A DNA stretch of 64,000 nt from Cherax quadricarinatus (Eukaryota; Arthropoda; Malacostraca; Decapoda; Parastacidae). The notes beneath the pieces were generated by a model. The model saw only the letters and a list, made by a program, of their open reading frames with translations, was not told where the DNA came from and searched no databases. Below are positions 8,697-20,757 of this stretch, in pieces. The stretch lies in NCBI RefSeq assembly GCF_038502225.1, contig NW_027195535.1, positions 106,761 through 170,760 on the forward strand, given 5' to 3'. Both the position numbers and the translations under genes were made by a program. Positions within the stretch are counted from its first letter, which is position 1. Each line of letters opens with the position of its first letter.

Positions 8697-11600
8697 GTCT
8701 CAGAATAACTCCATCAAACATCAAGCAGTTAGTAAGGTCATAGATGAAATTGCAAGATGGTTGACAACTCTCCCTGAGATAGCATGGCCTCCTTATGAAG
8801 ATCAGGTGTTGAGTATGCGTAGGCTAAGTAGGAGCAGTAGCTTGGCACAAATTAGAATTTTAGGATCCTTGTTGCACACTGTCTTGCTGGCTCATGAAAA
8901 TCTGGAAGCTCTGAAAGTCTGGGCATCTGCACCCTTGTCTCTCCCAAGACCACTTCCAACTACAGTGTGTGATATACCTCATTGTCTAATAATACTTTTG
9001 ACCACCATCCCTATGCAGGACTGGCCCTTGCTTTATGCTTGGGTATCACAGTTAATCCTGTCTCTACCCTCTGCTGCAGCCCAACTTGGCTGCAAGGCAG
9101 CATCTGCAATACAATATGCTGTTTCCACTGGTCCATGTTGTGCTGCTCAGACTTTAATAGCAAATTTTAACTCTAACTGTGTTTATGATCCTCGGTACAA
9201 CCTTCAGGCACTTTCAAGGCAAATGATGGTTTATAAAGATTTTGAAAGTTTGGCTAATAAAGCTAGTCTCTGGGTGTGGGAAACAGTGAATTTCTTGTAC
9301 AAAGAGCTTCAAATTTCTAGTAACAAACTGAGTGATAATTGTACAATGGACACAATGACTGTACTGGAAATTTCTTATGCAGTAAATGAGGGCCTAGCTG
9401 GAAAGAATACTTCACCTCATGCTTCGGTGCCATTCATAGTACCTTTTCTCAATCAGATCCACCAAACAATTCTTGAAGTCTCAAACAACACTCGTGTATC
9501 ACTCACAGACAAAGAATTCTGCCATCTGTTGGGTGCTCTACGGTGGTGTGACCGCCTTTATCACTTGTGTTGTCAAGTAGTGAAGAAGTCTAAATTCCAC
9601 TTATTTTTGCCACAGTTGATTCTTCATTGGAAGTGGATTGAAGAGGAACTACTTCAGAAAATGCCTGGGTCATGGAGTTCATGTGTTTCAGAGAAATTGA
9701 AAGATATTATTGAACACATGCAGTCAGCATTTAAGAGAGAATTTGACGGGATAAGCAAGTTGGCAGTAAGTCTTCGGGTACACACGTCTCCTGCTCCTTT
9801 TACATCTGCAGAGATCTTGGATGTTCATTCTTGTATATTAAACCTGGTATCCAGGATGACTTTTACTCCTAAAAGGGATAACTTCAACTTGTTTTTAGCA
9901 TCATCAGTTGGAATGGAGATAAGAGAGTCACTGATTTGCATTTCAAGAAAGTTTTCAAATTGTGATGCTGATAGTATTAGTAACATTCTTGACCAGCTTA
10001 ACACATTAAAAGAAACAATACATTCAAAACATGCAAAATTTCCTTTATCACTGAAGACCATGGAAGCTGATATATTAGCTCTTCAAGTTCAAACATGGCC
10101 TTTGTTTGACTATTTGGCACTTCATGCACTGTCATTTGAAAGACTGTGTGAAGAGTTGCCTCCATACCTGCATGATGTGATTATCAAAGCTCCTGGGGTG
10201 TACAGAGAACTGGCAGGTGCTCTGGCTGGGCCAGCATTTAAACTTTTTCCAGTTATTAGTACTCATAAGTACCTGGCCCTCAGTCTGTGCACTGCTACAC
10301 AGCACTCTCGCACTTTCCTTATGTACCCATACTCTGTCACAATGGAAGATATGGAGGAGCAACAGCAGGATGATGTGCTTCATCCTTCGGTATGCCAGCT
10401 TACTTACATATTGTTGGCTGGCAATAGTAGACAAAATACTGGTAATGAAAATTCAATAGAAGTAGTTCCATCTGGTCTTCATGTAGAAAAAGTTGCTCAG
10501 CTGAAAGATATACGTTCGACATTATGGAACAATTGGTTACATCTTGCAGAGCCTGAAGAAAGCTATGAAGCATCATTCACTAAAGCTGGTGTTAGTTTTA
10601 TTACTACATCACTCGGTAGCATTGCACTTGCTATGAACATTATCCCAGAAACCAGTAATGGAGCACATGATTTGTACACAGCTTTGAGCTTAGCTCATAA
10701 GATTGCTGAAGGTAGTAGCACTTTATTGCTGGACAGCAGTCAGAAACTTCTTCTTAAGTTGGCCAACATAGTCAAAGAACTCCTTGAATGTCACGGTGAC
10801 TGGATGGAAAGGTCATCCATTGTAGCTCGTGCAGTTTTAATTATGGGGGTTGTACAGGCTAATATTTTGGGCCATTTAGAGCCTGTTGACCCTGCTCAGT
10901 GTGTCAGTCTTATGCTTCAGTATCATCAGGAGGAATTAGAAGACTTGAAGTCACATCTAATGCTATCAGAATGGCTTGAATATTTGTGGGGCTGTCTTGA
11001 TCAGCTTCCTGTGCACTTAAAACACCCACACCTAGAATTATTTAAGGATCGATGTAGTCACTTAAGGAGAACTGTGTCAGAATTAACTCAGCAAATTGCT
11101 CACCGCCCTGATCTATCTGAATATTATCAGTTAAGACAGGATTTTACCCATTTTCTTTCTACAGTTTTCACACAGGAAAAAATGGAAGAGCTCTCATCAG
11201 CTTTAGTGATTAATAAAGACACTCCCACTCCAGTTGTAGTAACAATGAAGATAGATTGTATGATTGCTTCCTGTGATAATTTTGTACAGAGAGTTGTTCG
11301 AGACTACACTCCATACCGTGATCTCACTTATCCATTACTTTATGCTGTTACCATGACATGTGAAGCTCTACGTCTGTTAGCTTCTCATTCTCACATAAAG
11401 AATATTAATATCACTTGTTGCACTAATCTGACAGAAAGATTAGTAACATACTCAACCTTTCCAGCATTAAGAGAACCTTTGCATCCTCTTCAGCTTCTGA
11501 AAGAGCAATTAGATATTGCAAAGTATGTACCACTCTTACTGCCAGAAGATCATTATCCAGGTCAATCAAAGATAACTAATAACATAATCTTACGTGCAGC

Positions 11601-14600
11601 GCTCTTAGATTTGTTGAACGTAGCCCTTGCTCAGTATTACTTGGATGAACCTACTATTCATTTAGCTACACAATTATTTGGTGAGATTGCCTTACGCTGG
11701 AGGCAACAAATAGAAGAAAAAGCTTTACGTGCTCAGGAAGAAGAGTCTCTCTATCGTTACAAGACTCGTACTTTAGCTGCTTCTGAAACTGAAGAAGCGA
11801 TTCAGGAGCGAGAATTCCATTTGGCTTTTCCTTCATTTGACCATGAATTTGATGATCTAAGTGGTTTAAATCTGAATGATAACATGGAAACTAATAGTAA
11901 CACTGTTGAAGATTCTGAAAATATCTCATTTGGTGATGTTAAGGATGATCAAATATGTGAAGTAAGTGAATTGCATCATCTTATCTTCACTTGTTTGGTT
12001 AATACACACTGGTGTTCAGGTGCCATCAGAAGTGCCACGCTTGCACCATCACAAGTAGTGCCAGCAGCAATTTTAAAATTGCGTGTCCTGCAGTCTCTTG
12101 TTGGAACAGCTGGATGCATTGCCAGTTCTAAATTAGACCGTGCTACATTAGGGACTCATATACTGAGTAATTACAATTCATGTACTCTCCTTACTGATGC
12201 ACCCTCTTTTGAGCTTTTTACTCATCCATATGACATATATAGAGACCCCAACCCCAAAGAAGTCTTGAAAGTTCGTCCATTACTTCAGTCGGTACGCGAA
12301 CGTGTAGACGAACTGCTTAAATTGTGGCCTGATCATCCATCGCTTCTAATGGTTAACAGAGTTGTAACACGAGTGTTAGCCTTTCCTTTGACTTCACCGC
12401 TCATGAGGCATGTGGTTGGTCTTGAAACAGTGTTAGAAAAGGCTCAAGAGTGGGAGAAAAATGCTCACAAAGGAGTTTCAATGATCGAGCAACTGGAGGC
12501 TGTCACACACCAGATATTAGAGTGGAGACAGCTGGAGCTTAATACTTGGAGTTCATGTTTAGACTCTGTGACACACAAAGTGGCTACAGAAGGCCGCAAG
12601 TGGTGGCCTCATCTTCACGATACAATCCAAGCAGCCCTTACTGGAACAGTATGTCATGCTGAAATATCCTTAACTATAAAACAGTTCTTGGAAACTTCAG
12701 TCTTGGGTGACTTCCAAACTCGTCTACAATTGCTTTATGCCTTTCACTGTAATCTTGCTGTATTGAAAACAAGTAAAAGTATAGAGCAATTGTTAGCCCT
12801 CACATGGAACCTCCATCAGTACTATGCACAATTTCTGCCATTAGTGTCCTCCACACTCTCAAAGTTTAGGCAACCAATAGATAAGGATATCAAGGGTTAT
12901 GTAAAGATAGCACGTTGGAATGATATAAACTATTTTGCTGTGCGTGAATCTGTAACAAAAAGTCATCGTACTCTTCACCGTTTTATGCAGAACTGGGAGA
13001 AAAAGTTAAGGCAATCCGTTGCACCTTTCATTTGTGACAACAATGCAGAACTGATGCCAGATCACACTGGAACTTGGGACAAAGAGTTTAACAATGTATC
13101 AGTGGCTGTATCCATGCCCACAATCTCTCCGATTTGCAGTATGGTGGATCACGCAAACAGAGCAACAAATGATTCAATTTTATGTCGACTAGACTTACTC
13201 ACTCGTCGCTGTCACAAGCTAGCATGCCATACTTTGAAAAAACTTCCATATTCTTCCTATGTTGATGTACTTGAAGAGGTCACAACCAGCATTATCACAA
13301 ATTATCATGAGCTACAGGCTGCTGCATCACGTTCTGAGAATATCTCAGTATCTGAGGTGCGAATGAAGCAGTTGCGCAACATCATGCAGCGAAGAAGGGA
13401 TTGTCTGACTCGTTTGTTTAAGTCATTGAATTCCATGGGTGTTACATACACACGTGGCAACAGTTCTTGGCAAGATGAGGTCATAGATTCTTGCTTAACA
13501 TTACCACCTCTAGATCTTGACATTGCTCACTCACTCATAAACTCACTTAAGTTAGCAAGAGAAGTATGGCCTGGATGTGTGAAATACTTAAATCGTTGTA
13601 TTAGTCGCCATACTCTGTTTCTTAAAACTCTCCAACACCCTCATGGTGATCTTGGACCTGAGCTTACCAAGCGATTGCATGGTTTTTCATGTCATTTATT
13701 TTTATTAGCTCGAAATCAGCGAAGATCTCTGGCCAGTGTCAGTAATTACATTAGGCAATTCCACCTTCTGATAAGAGATTTGAAAACTGTCAAACCACAT
13801 CCTATACCAGTTGCCAAAATGGTTAGTGGCTTTGAAAGTCTTCATGCATTAGCAACATCTCTCTCCCTTACCATAAAGGAAACCTGTATTCTTTTAAACA
13901 CTTCAAGCAACACTGCTCCAATGGTGATACTTCAGAATGATGTAACAGTCTTGCAGCAAATACAGTTCCAAGATGCTGAGAGAAGGCTTGATGAAACCAG
14001 TGAAATAGTATGTTGTCTGACAAAACAGCTTGCTACATATTTGATTCACTTCAAACATGGACAGCATTTGGTGACTCCAGAATACTATGAAGGCTTTTTG
14101 GCAGCAATGAATCTGCTTACTGCTGAAGCTAAGAAATTACAAGAAGTTATTAAATTGCTGTCAGTAGGTGATGGAAAGAAGCATCCCCTCACTAACCAGC
14201 TGACACATTGGCTGACACATTGGCACTCTGCTTTCCAGGATCTTTCTACTTTGGTGGATTCTCAGCCACTGGATATAGCAAAACATGGTGGTGACTTGAC
14301 TTACCTAGAGTATTGCTTGACTCAAGCTTTATTGGGGGTTGAATTCATGTATAAGAGACACTGCTCTGTAGACAGTACTGTGGAGAAGAGCAGTGAAGAA
14401 TTTGTAAAGGATATGTTAACTCTTGGCTTAGTTGAAAACCTTGAATCTGATCAGAAAAATTTAAGAATGAAGGAAGTTGTAAGTGGATTGCAAAAATTGA
14501 TGAATGAAGCAGAAAACCACCCAAATTTATTAGAAAAACTTAAAGCTTCAGTTCCTCTGTTAGAACAATATCAGGCAATGTGTGAAACTGTTTTATTACA

Positions 14601-15738
14601 GATGGTTTGCAGTAACAGAAGCATCACAAAATTCACATCCATTGTCTTGGCTATTTTCCAACAGCTTGCAATAAAAGGCTTTTGTCGACCCCAAGAGTTG
14701 GATAATGAAGCTGAAGGTGAAGGCGCTACAAACTTCCAGGATTCAGAAGGTACAGGTCTTGGAGAAGGAGATGGGCAAAAGGACGTGTCAGAACGTATTG
14801 AATCTGAGGATCAGCTTGAATCGGCTTTGAAAGAGGGTGAAAGTGAAAAATCAGGTGATGCGGACTTGAAAGAGGAAGACCAAGGCATTGAGATGAATGA
14901 AGATTTTGAAGGAAAAATGCAAGATGTTGAACAGAAGGAAAGGGATGAAGATGATAGCGATGAAGACAATGAAAATGATATAGATAAGCAGATGGGAGAA
15001 ACTGAAAAAGATGCAGAGAAACTTGATGAAAAATTGTGGGGTGATGATGAAAATGAGAGTGAAGATGGAGAAAACGATGAAAAAGATGAGGATGGTCCAG
15101 GTGATGCTGCAGTCACAGAATCAAAAATGGTAGCTAAAGATGACAATAAAAGTAAAAAGGAGAGAGATAAAGATCAGAAAAAGAAAAATGAATTGGAAGA
15201 AATGGAAGATACAAGAGAGGAAAATGCAATGGATGAAGACGGTAATGAATATGATGACAATTTCACTGATCCTTATGGTGGTGAAGCTGACAGGGAAAAG
15301 GAAGATGAAGATGATAAATTGGAATTACCTGATAATATGCAGTTAGATGACAATGAGGCAAATAATGAGGATAGTGATGATGGAGAATGTAATCCTATGG
15401 AAATAGAAGAGAAGGGCGTCTTCCCTGAAGAAGAGCGTATTCCAAAGGAAAAAGATGAAAAAAATGATGAAACCGAGGAACAAAACAAAGCGAATGAAGA
15501 AAAGGAAGTCATTGAGGAGCAGGAAGAAGAAATGGCTGGAAAAGATGAAGATAAGCAGTCGGAGGAGTCCATGAAAGATGAACGAAAACAGGGTACAGAA
15601 GAAGGAAATGACATAGAAAATGCTCAAGAAGATAGAAATGATGAAGAATGTGCTGATCCTTCAAAAGACAATGTTAGTAAGACTGCTGCAGAAGCAGCAG
15701 AGATGGATACAACAGAAGGCAGCAAGGATGAAACTAAG
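8697..15738 (+). CDS. MDN1: Midasin (MDN1), giant exon: linker and acidic region
   Basis: This is the C-terminal half of midasin/Rea1, the AAA+ ATPase that strips assembly factors (WDR12/Ytm1, NLE1/Rsa4) from pre-60S ribosomes in nucleolus and nucleoplasm. The open frame of about 2,347 codons starts at the acceptor AG 8695-8696 and ends before a donor (actaag/gtctgt, 15739). Most of it is the helical linker. From about 14700 it becomes the D/E-rich domain, with family blocks such as EGATNFQDSEGTGLGEGDG, IEMNEDFEGKMQDVE, DKQMGETEKDAEKLDEKLWG and ELPDNMQLDD. The N-terminal region and six-AAA ring are absent and must lie upstream, probably beyond the left edge. A 7,042-bp internal exon is strikingly long; vertebrate MDN1 is split into many small exons. 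Translation past the donor loses the acidic pattern at once, which supports the exon end. Confidence 0.95.
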
Positions 15739-16060
15739 GTCTGTAAATTAGTACACTCTAATTTATTATATGTTAATTGCACTTCTCTAGCTTTTTTCTT
15801 TATGAGTATCATGTTGTTTTACATATCTTTTCGTTTATCTTTTTCCTTCTCCCAGCTCTTACCACCTTTCCTTGTTTCCTGCTCTCTTGCTGCCCCTACA
15901 TTTCCTTATTCCACTGTATGACTTATGGGTTTAGTGCTTAGTTATTAATATAATGATTTCTTTTTTTCTTCCTTGTTCCATTCACTTCTTTCACCTCCAT
16001 TCCTTTACAACTTTAAAACTAATTTAGCCGTAAACTATTTGAGTAATTTTTCGTATATAT
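15739..16060 (+). other. MDN1 intron, unassigned part
   Basis: The open frame runs on about 60 codons to a stop at 15921, but the peptide is hydrophobic and unlike midasin, so this is read-through intron. The rest is T-rich with no repeat that I recognise. Confidence 0.6.
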
Positions 16061-16348
16061 TTAACCCGTAAACAGTCCAAACGTATATACGTTCTCTCCC
16101 TTAGTGCCCCAAATTTTTTGAGAAAAAAAAAATCTTTGTTTTTTAATAGGAAAAAAGAGCATATGGTACCCAGGCATACCCAGTTATTTTAATATGACGC
16201 ACAGTGAGTGCACATACCCATTCTCTTATGTCTAGGTGACTCAGGCTTATCGTGGCAATGTTGAATGTGTGACAAATAAAACGTATATGTACGTTTGGGG
16301 CACTAGCGGTAAAAACGTATATATACGTTTGGACCGTTTATGGGTTAA
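16061..16348. mobile_element. TTAA-flanked MITE (piggyBac-like)
   Basis: It begins TTAACCCGTAAACAGTCC and ends GGACCGTTTATGGGTTAA. The inverted repeats extend inward over about 60 bp, including AAACGTATATACG and the pair agtgcccc/ggggcact. TTAA is at both borders and the ends start CCC/GGG, the hallmark of piggyBac-type insertion. It is 288 bp, with no ORF. Confidence 0.8.
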
Positions 16349-16911
16349 ATGAATGCTGTAAAAAATACTTTTTGAATAAATTTAAGATCAGATGTGCACA
16401 TTAGATTTTGTATTTTTCTTCTTATAAAAGTGCTGTATATAAGAAAATCTGGATAGCTAGTTAATTTGAGAGAAAATTGGTGATACTCATTTTTTAACAG
16501 TTGTTTAATAATTTCTACAACCAGATTGGTTTATTGTCTTGCTTTTGGTTTGTGCTGGGAGAGTACATTTGACATTAATAATTTTGATATTTTTTAATTG
16601 ATGCTGGCTTTTGTTGCTTTGGATGATACTTTTTGTGTTGTGTGTTTGTTCATTGCTATGATAGTATTTATTTTTGTTCTTTTTATGTTCATTGCTATGA
16701 TGTTTTTATGTTCATTGCTATGATGTTTTTATGTTCAATGCTTTTATTTGCTGATTTCATCTTTTTTATTGTGTTTAATTTTTTATGCTTGTGAGTGAGT
16801 GCTGAGTGACTACTGTGGTCTAAATGCTTCATTAATGTTGCAACTAACTACCTACCTGCCTTTTCTTTTTGTCACCATTCTAATGTTTCCATAATGGCCC
16901 AGGTGATGAAG
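16349..16911 (+). other. MDN1 intron, unassigned, with a short tandem repeat
   Basis: T-rich intron sequence with no coding signal; the only structure is the roughly 24-bp tandem repeat listed separately. Confidence 0.5.
16646..16745 (+). repeat. Roughly 24-bp tandem repeat
   Basis: Units of the form ttcattgctatgatgttttt plus atg follow each other near 16688-16740, with a diverged unit before (16648) and a partial one after. Confidence 0.75.
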
Positions 16912-17029
16912 TACAGTGGAACCTTCGTACTCGTACAATTCGGTATTCTAAGGCTTTGTTTGGTAAAAAATTGCTCGGTAGTCGACTGTTTGCTCGACAA
17001 TTGACCAAACAAACACTACCTGCTGCCAA

Positions 17030-17270
17030 GAAATATGTCAGTGAGGTTAGTGACTATGTAGAGGCTGAGGGTTTTATTCCCCAACAAATGTTCAGTTGTG
17101 ATGAGACAGGTTTATTTTGAAAAAAATGCCAAATAGAACCTACAGTATGTCACTCAAGTGAAGATTGCGTGGACACAACCTAACGAAGGACAAACTTGCT
17201 CTATAGTTGTGCTGGAATGCATGTGGTAATTTAAAAGTGAAGCTCTTGCTTGTCTATCACTCGGATAGAC
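17030..17270 (+). pseudogene. Tigger transposase fragment (start of DDE core)
   Basis: Reading through frameshifts gives the conserved Tigger run SEVSDYVEAEGFIPQQMFSC, then DETGLF, KKMPNRTY and LKVKLLLVYHS. In this family the D of DETGLF is the first catalytic residue, for strand cleavage at TA-flanked termini. The N-terminal DNA-binding domain and the other two acidic residues are absent, and stop codons interrupt it. It sits inside an MDN1 intron in sense orientation. Confidence 0.7.
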
Positions 17271-17320
17271 AAGCATTGTGTTTAGCTTTTTTCTTTTTTA
17301 GATTTATGCATGCTAGGCTT

Positions 17321-18287
17321 TTAACCAGGGTTGGTGTCGTACTAGTATGCATAAATTTTAGCGCCTTCAAATCTAGCGAGAGAAAGCTGGTAGGCCTACA
17401 TATGAAAGAATGGGTCTGTGTGGTCAGTGTGCACAGTATAAAAAAAAATCATGCAGCACACAGTGCATAATGAGAAAAAAACAAACTCCAACCGTGTTTT
17501 TGCTTTAAAACAGCGACTTTGCAGTGTACATGTATTTTCATATGCTATTTATGGTTGTATTCTAGTTTTCTTGGCCTCATTTTATAGAATGGAAGACATA
17601 TTACAGGAAATTGAGATGATTTTGATTGGTTTCACAATGAAAAGTACCTTGAAATTGAGCTCAAAGTAGCAGAAATGTTCGATTTTTGCCGAAGTTTAAA
17701 AGTAAACAAATCATACCATGCATCCAATACATGTCAACTGGTGAGTCTAATATTCTTTCACAAATGCACTGATATTATTTATACCATTTCTACACTAATG
17801 CAATAGTCTGCATAACAGTAAATCTTCTATTTTTTTTGTGAGAATAAAAATTCAAAGTGGAAAGCAAAAGAAATGTAAGAGAGGCCTGGGAACTTGACTA
17901 ATGAACAGAAAAAAATGTTATTTTAGTGCCAGGAATGTCTGTCTTGTTTATTCTGTACCCTATTTGAAAATTGGCATCTTTTGAAATTTGTGTGAAACTG
18001 GCAAAATTGCCAATTTCTGACCACTTTATTGGATAGTTGAAATCGGTAAATGGATGGTTTTTTGTACTCATTCGATAGAAAAAATGGAGTTCTAGCGAAA
18101 TAGTTATGATTTTTGTCGACTGTTACATTGGAATTGGCCGAAAATAGGGCTCAAATTGGGTGAAATCGCCGATGCGTGAACATCGTCGAGACCACTAATT
18201 TCGCGAGAGGATAATTCCATAAGTTTTCCATCAAATTTTATACTTTTGGTGTCATTATGATCGGGAAACGATTCTCTTATCATTTCA

Positions 18288-18320
<33 letters not shown>

Positions 18321-18408
18321 GTTTTTTTTTTTTTTTTTTTTTTGTTCAAAAAATTTCCGACCCTGAGAACGAGTTTAGGAGAGGGCCTATCGACCCTGAA
18401 AGGGTTAA
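17321..18408 (+). mobile_element. TTAA-bounded element of about 1.1 kb, nested in Tigger
   Basis: It starts TTAACCAGGGTTGG and ends CCCTGAAAGGGTTAA, with TTAA at both edges. Tigger sequence lies on both sides. Internal sequence is shared with 4608-4870 plus 6406-6932 and, more weakly, 3340-3530, so it is a dispersed family. No recognisable transposase. A T-rich run (18293-18343) lies near the 3' end. The 5' inverted repeat agrees only partly, so the exact left border is less certain than the right. Confidence 0.6.
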
Positions 18409-18572
18409 ACTTCATGCTAAAATGCTTTTGTAAGTGTATTTTTGGGGGTCTGAAGCAGATTAATCTAATTTACATTATTCCTTATGGGAAAAATTTGTTT
18501 TGTACTCGAACAGATTGGCACTCGAACAGCCTTCTGGAATGAATTAAGTTCGAGTACCAAGGTTCCACTGTA

Positions 18573-19120
18573 TTACCTGACGAAACTTATCTAGTTATCT
18601 ATACATCAGCAGTCTAATGTATTCATGGAGAAACTGCCTAATAATCTACACAACTGGCAATAATCTATTAGTATTTATTCACACTTTATGCTTTTTATAT
18701 TAAAACTAAATTACTGTATTTTACCTAACTATTCACCTCTTCCATATACTATTTCATTCTAGTGATAGGTAAGATTTTAAAGTTTATCTTCATTATTCTC
18801 CCTGTATATATTAAACAGTTACCTTTTGTTTGCACATTCCATGGAGAATAGTTGAATGATTTATGTAAATCTCTGGTAGTTTGCATGCTTCACTAATTTG
18901 AAGTAGGAAAAAAATAATTTTAACCCTTTAACTGTGCACAATTTATACTTACATCTGTTAATGTGGTCCAAAATATACCAAGCTGGAAATGCAACACGTA
19001 AAATGAACAGCCTTTCTCAAGGGTGTTCATTTTACCTGTTGAATTGTAAGTACAGTACATGCTCAAAATTAGACAGGTCAGAGAGTTCATAGAGGTAGCT
19101 ACTATTTGCACATTTTTGCA
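18573..19120 (+). other. MDN1 intron, unassigned
   Basis: No gene or named repeat; AT-rich. The one structural item is an imperfect 15-bp inverted repeat at 18998-19035. Confidence 0.5.
18998..19035. repeat. Inverted repeat (hairpin)
   Basis: Arms gtaaaatgaacagcc and gggtgttcattttac pair over 15 bp with one mismatch around an 8-base loop. No context links it to a function. Confidence 0.7.
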
Positions 19121-20448
19121 TACAGTGGACCCTCCCTTTTCGTCGATCTCTGTTATTGCGAATTTCTGTTTTCGTCAACTTTTTTTCATCAATATTTTGG
19201 TTCCGTTTTCGTCAATGGTGCGGAACCTGTCCAGTGCCCAGCGCGCAGACAAAGCCGCCTCCCACACGCATTCTCAGGCAGTGTCGCATTGTTTCTCGGT
19301 GAGTGAGCATATCCTGCCAGGTCATATGAAACATTTTGTAATCCATTGCTTTTGACACTTGTTTATTCTGCATGAATGCTAAATAAGCCACCATGGCCCC
19401 AAAGAAAGCTCTTAGTGCTAGTCCTGTGTTAAAGAAAGTGAGGAACACCATAGAAATGAAAAAAGAAATCATTCCAAAATATGATAGTGGCATACGCATA
19501 GCCGAACTCAGCAGGATGTACAGGAAGGTGCCATCAACGATTAGATCCATTGTGGCAAAGAGAAAAGAAATCATGGAAGCTGATGTTGCGAAAGGGGTGA
19601 ATGCGATAATCAAACAGAGATCCCAAGCAATAGAAGAAGTGGAGAAATTGTTATTGGGATGGCCAGATTGTGTCCAAAAGAAGGATTTTGAAGGATTTGA
19701 GGCTGACCCTGCCGACCCTACACCTGTTGTGCAATCAATTGTGGCATTGGGAATTCCCTGGGGTTGGATGTGAGTGGAGAGGCTGTGGAAGAGTTGGTGG
19801 AGGACCATAATCAAGAGCTAACCACTGATGAGCTGCAAGAGCTTCATCTGCAATAGCAACAGGCCACAGCTCAGGAAATTGCTTCAGAGGAGGAGGAAGA
19901 GAGATTTGTGCAATGTGGACAAAGGTGCATTCATTTGTGGAGGAGCATCACCCCGAGAAAGCTGTTGCAATCCATGCTGGCGACTTTTACAATGACAGTG
20001 TCATGTCCCATTTCAGGCAAATCTTAGAGATGCCAGAAACAGACCTATCTGGACAGATATTTTGTGTGACAGGAGTCCAGTGACTCTCAAGCTGGTCCTA
20101 GTGGCATTAAAAAACAAAGTAGGGTAGTGACCCCAGATAAGGACTTGGTACCTACAGTCCTTATGGAGGGGGATTCCCTTTCCAAAGAATAACCTCTTCC
20201 CTCTCCCTTCCTCCCTGTATTCCATCCATCAACAACAACCTTCAATAAAGGTAAGTGTCATGTTGAATGTTCATTCTTTTGTGCATGTAAATCTATCTAT
20301 ATGGTAAAAAAAAAAAATTTTGTTAATATTTCTGAGTGTCTGGAACGGATTATTTGGATTTACATTATTTCTCATGGGGAAAATGGTTTCTGTTTTTGCC
20401 AATCGCTCTGGAATGGATTAAACACAAGAACCGAGGGTCCACTGTGTA
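19121..20448 (+). mobile_element. Internally deleted Tigger/pogo element
   Basis: The left end is TACAGTGGACCCTCCCTTTT and the right end contains ACCGAGGGTCCACTGT, the inverted counterpart; the last base or two at the right border are unclear (ctgtgta). It encodes the transposase N-terminus (19393-19760) fused directly to the acidic C-terminal tail, so the central DDE core has been deleted. The 3' untranslated part resembles 18409-18572 of the other Tigger copy ('ttacattatt', 'gggaaaa'). Confidence 0.8.
19393..19773 (+). pseudogene. Tigger/pogo transposase N-terminus, core-deleted
   Basis: An open frame of 126 codons begins MAPKKALSASPVLKKVRNTI, with a basic start, then KEIIPKYDSGIRIAELSRMY, the psq-type helix-turn-helix that binds the transposon ends, and KRSQ-like VNAIIKQRSQAIEEVEKLLL, the start of the CENP-B-type second DNA-binding domain. 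After about residue 118 the frame jumps into sequence from the transposase C-terminus; in another frame (19760-19900) DVSGEAVEELVEDHNQELTT continues to an EEEEE tract, the usual Tigger tail. No catalytic DDE residues remain. If expressed it could only bind ends, not cut. It lies in an MDN1 intron, sense orientation. Confidence 0.75.
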
Positions 20449-20460
20449 TGTATTTGCAAA

Positions 20461-20757
20461 CACATACACAATGCAAACAGGGACAGAGATGAGAAATAAG
20501 AACAAGAGGGCGAAGTTGAAAACTCAGATGACTCTTAGGAATGTTAGAAAGTATTTCTTTAGCCTTAGAGCTGTCAGGAAGTGGAATAATCTGGAGAGTG
20601 CAGTGGTAGAGGCAGGATTCATACATTGCTTTAAGAAGTGGTATAATAAGGCTATTGATGCCAGAAGAAAGTGAACCCAGCAGCAGCCAGTGAAGAGGCA
20701 AGGCCAGGAGTTGAGACTTGACCCCTGCAACTACATATAGGTGAATACACAGTTACG
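20461..20757 (+). mobile_element. 3' end of another LINE (CR1-type)
   Basis: The frame 20488-20674 encodes a typical terminal RT segment (TLRNVRKYFFSLRAVRKWNN, then LESAVVEAGFIHCFKKWYNK), followed by untranslated sequence ending 'ctacatataggtgaatacac'. Only the last 300 bp are present, as expected for a 5'-truncated retroposition. The family is distinct from the other LINEs here. Confidence 0.65.

Larger units (their letters stand above)
16912..18572 (+). mobile_element. Tigger/pogo DNA transposon, decayed, with nested insertion
   Basis: The ends are TACAGTGGAACCTTCGTACT and, inverted, AGTACCAAGGTTCCACTGTA, with TA at both borders. Between 17030 and 17270 broken frames encode transposase blocks (KKYVSEVSDYVEAEGFIPQQ, MFSCDETGLF, KKMPNRTY, then CNACGNLKVKLLLVYHS), i.e. 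the first DDE-core segment with its catalytic Asp in 'CDETGLF'. The rest of the core is missing. A TTAA-bounded element (17321-18408) is inserted. The 3' terminal region (18409-18572) is similar in layout to 20300-20448 of the other Tigger copy. Confidence 0.8.

Noticed and set aside
14811..15627. Long Ser/Phe-rich and Ile/Phe-rich ORFs on the minus strand
   Set aside because: They are mirror images of the GAA/GAT-rich codons of the midasin acidic region; low-complexity shadows, not genes.
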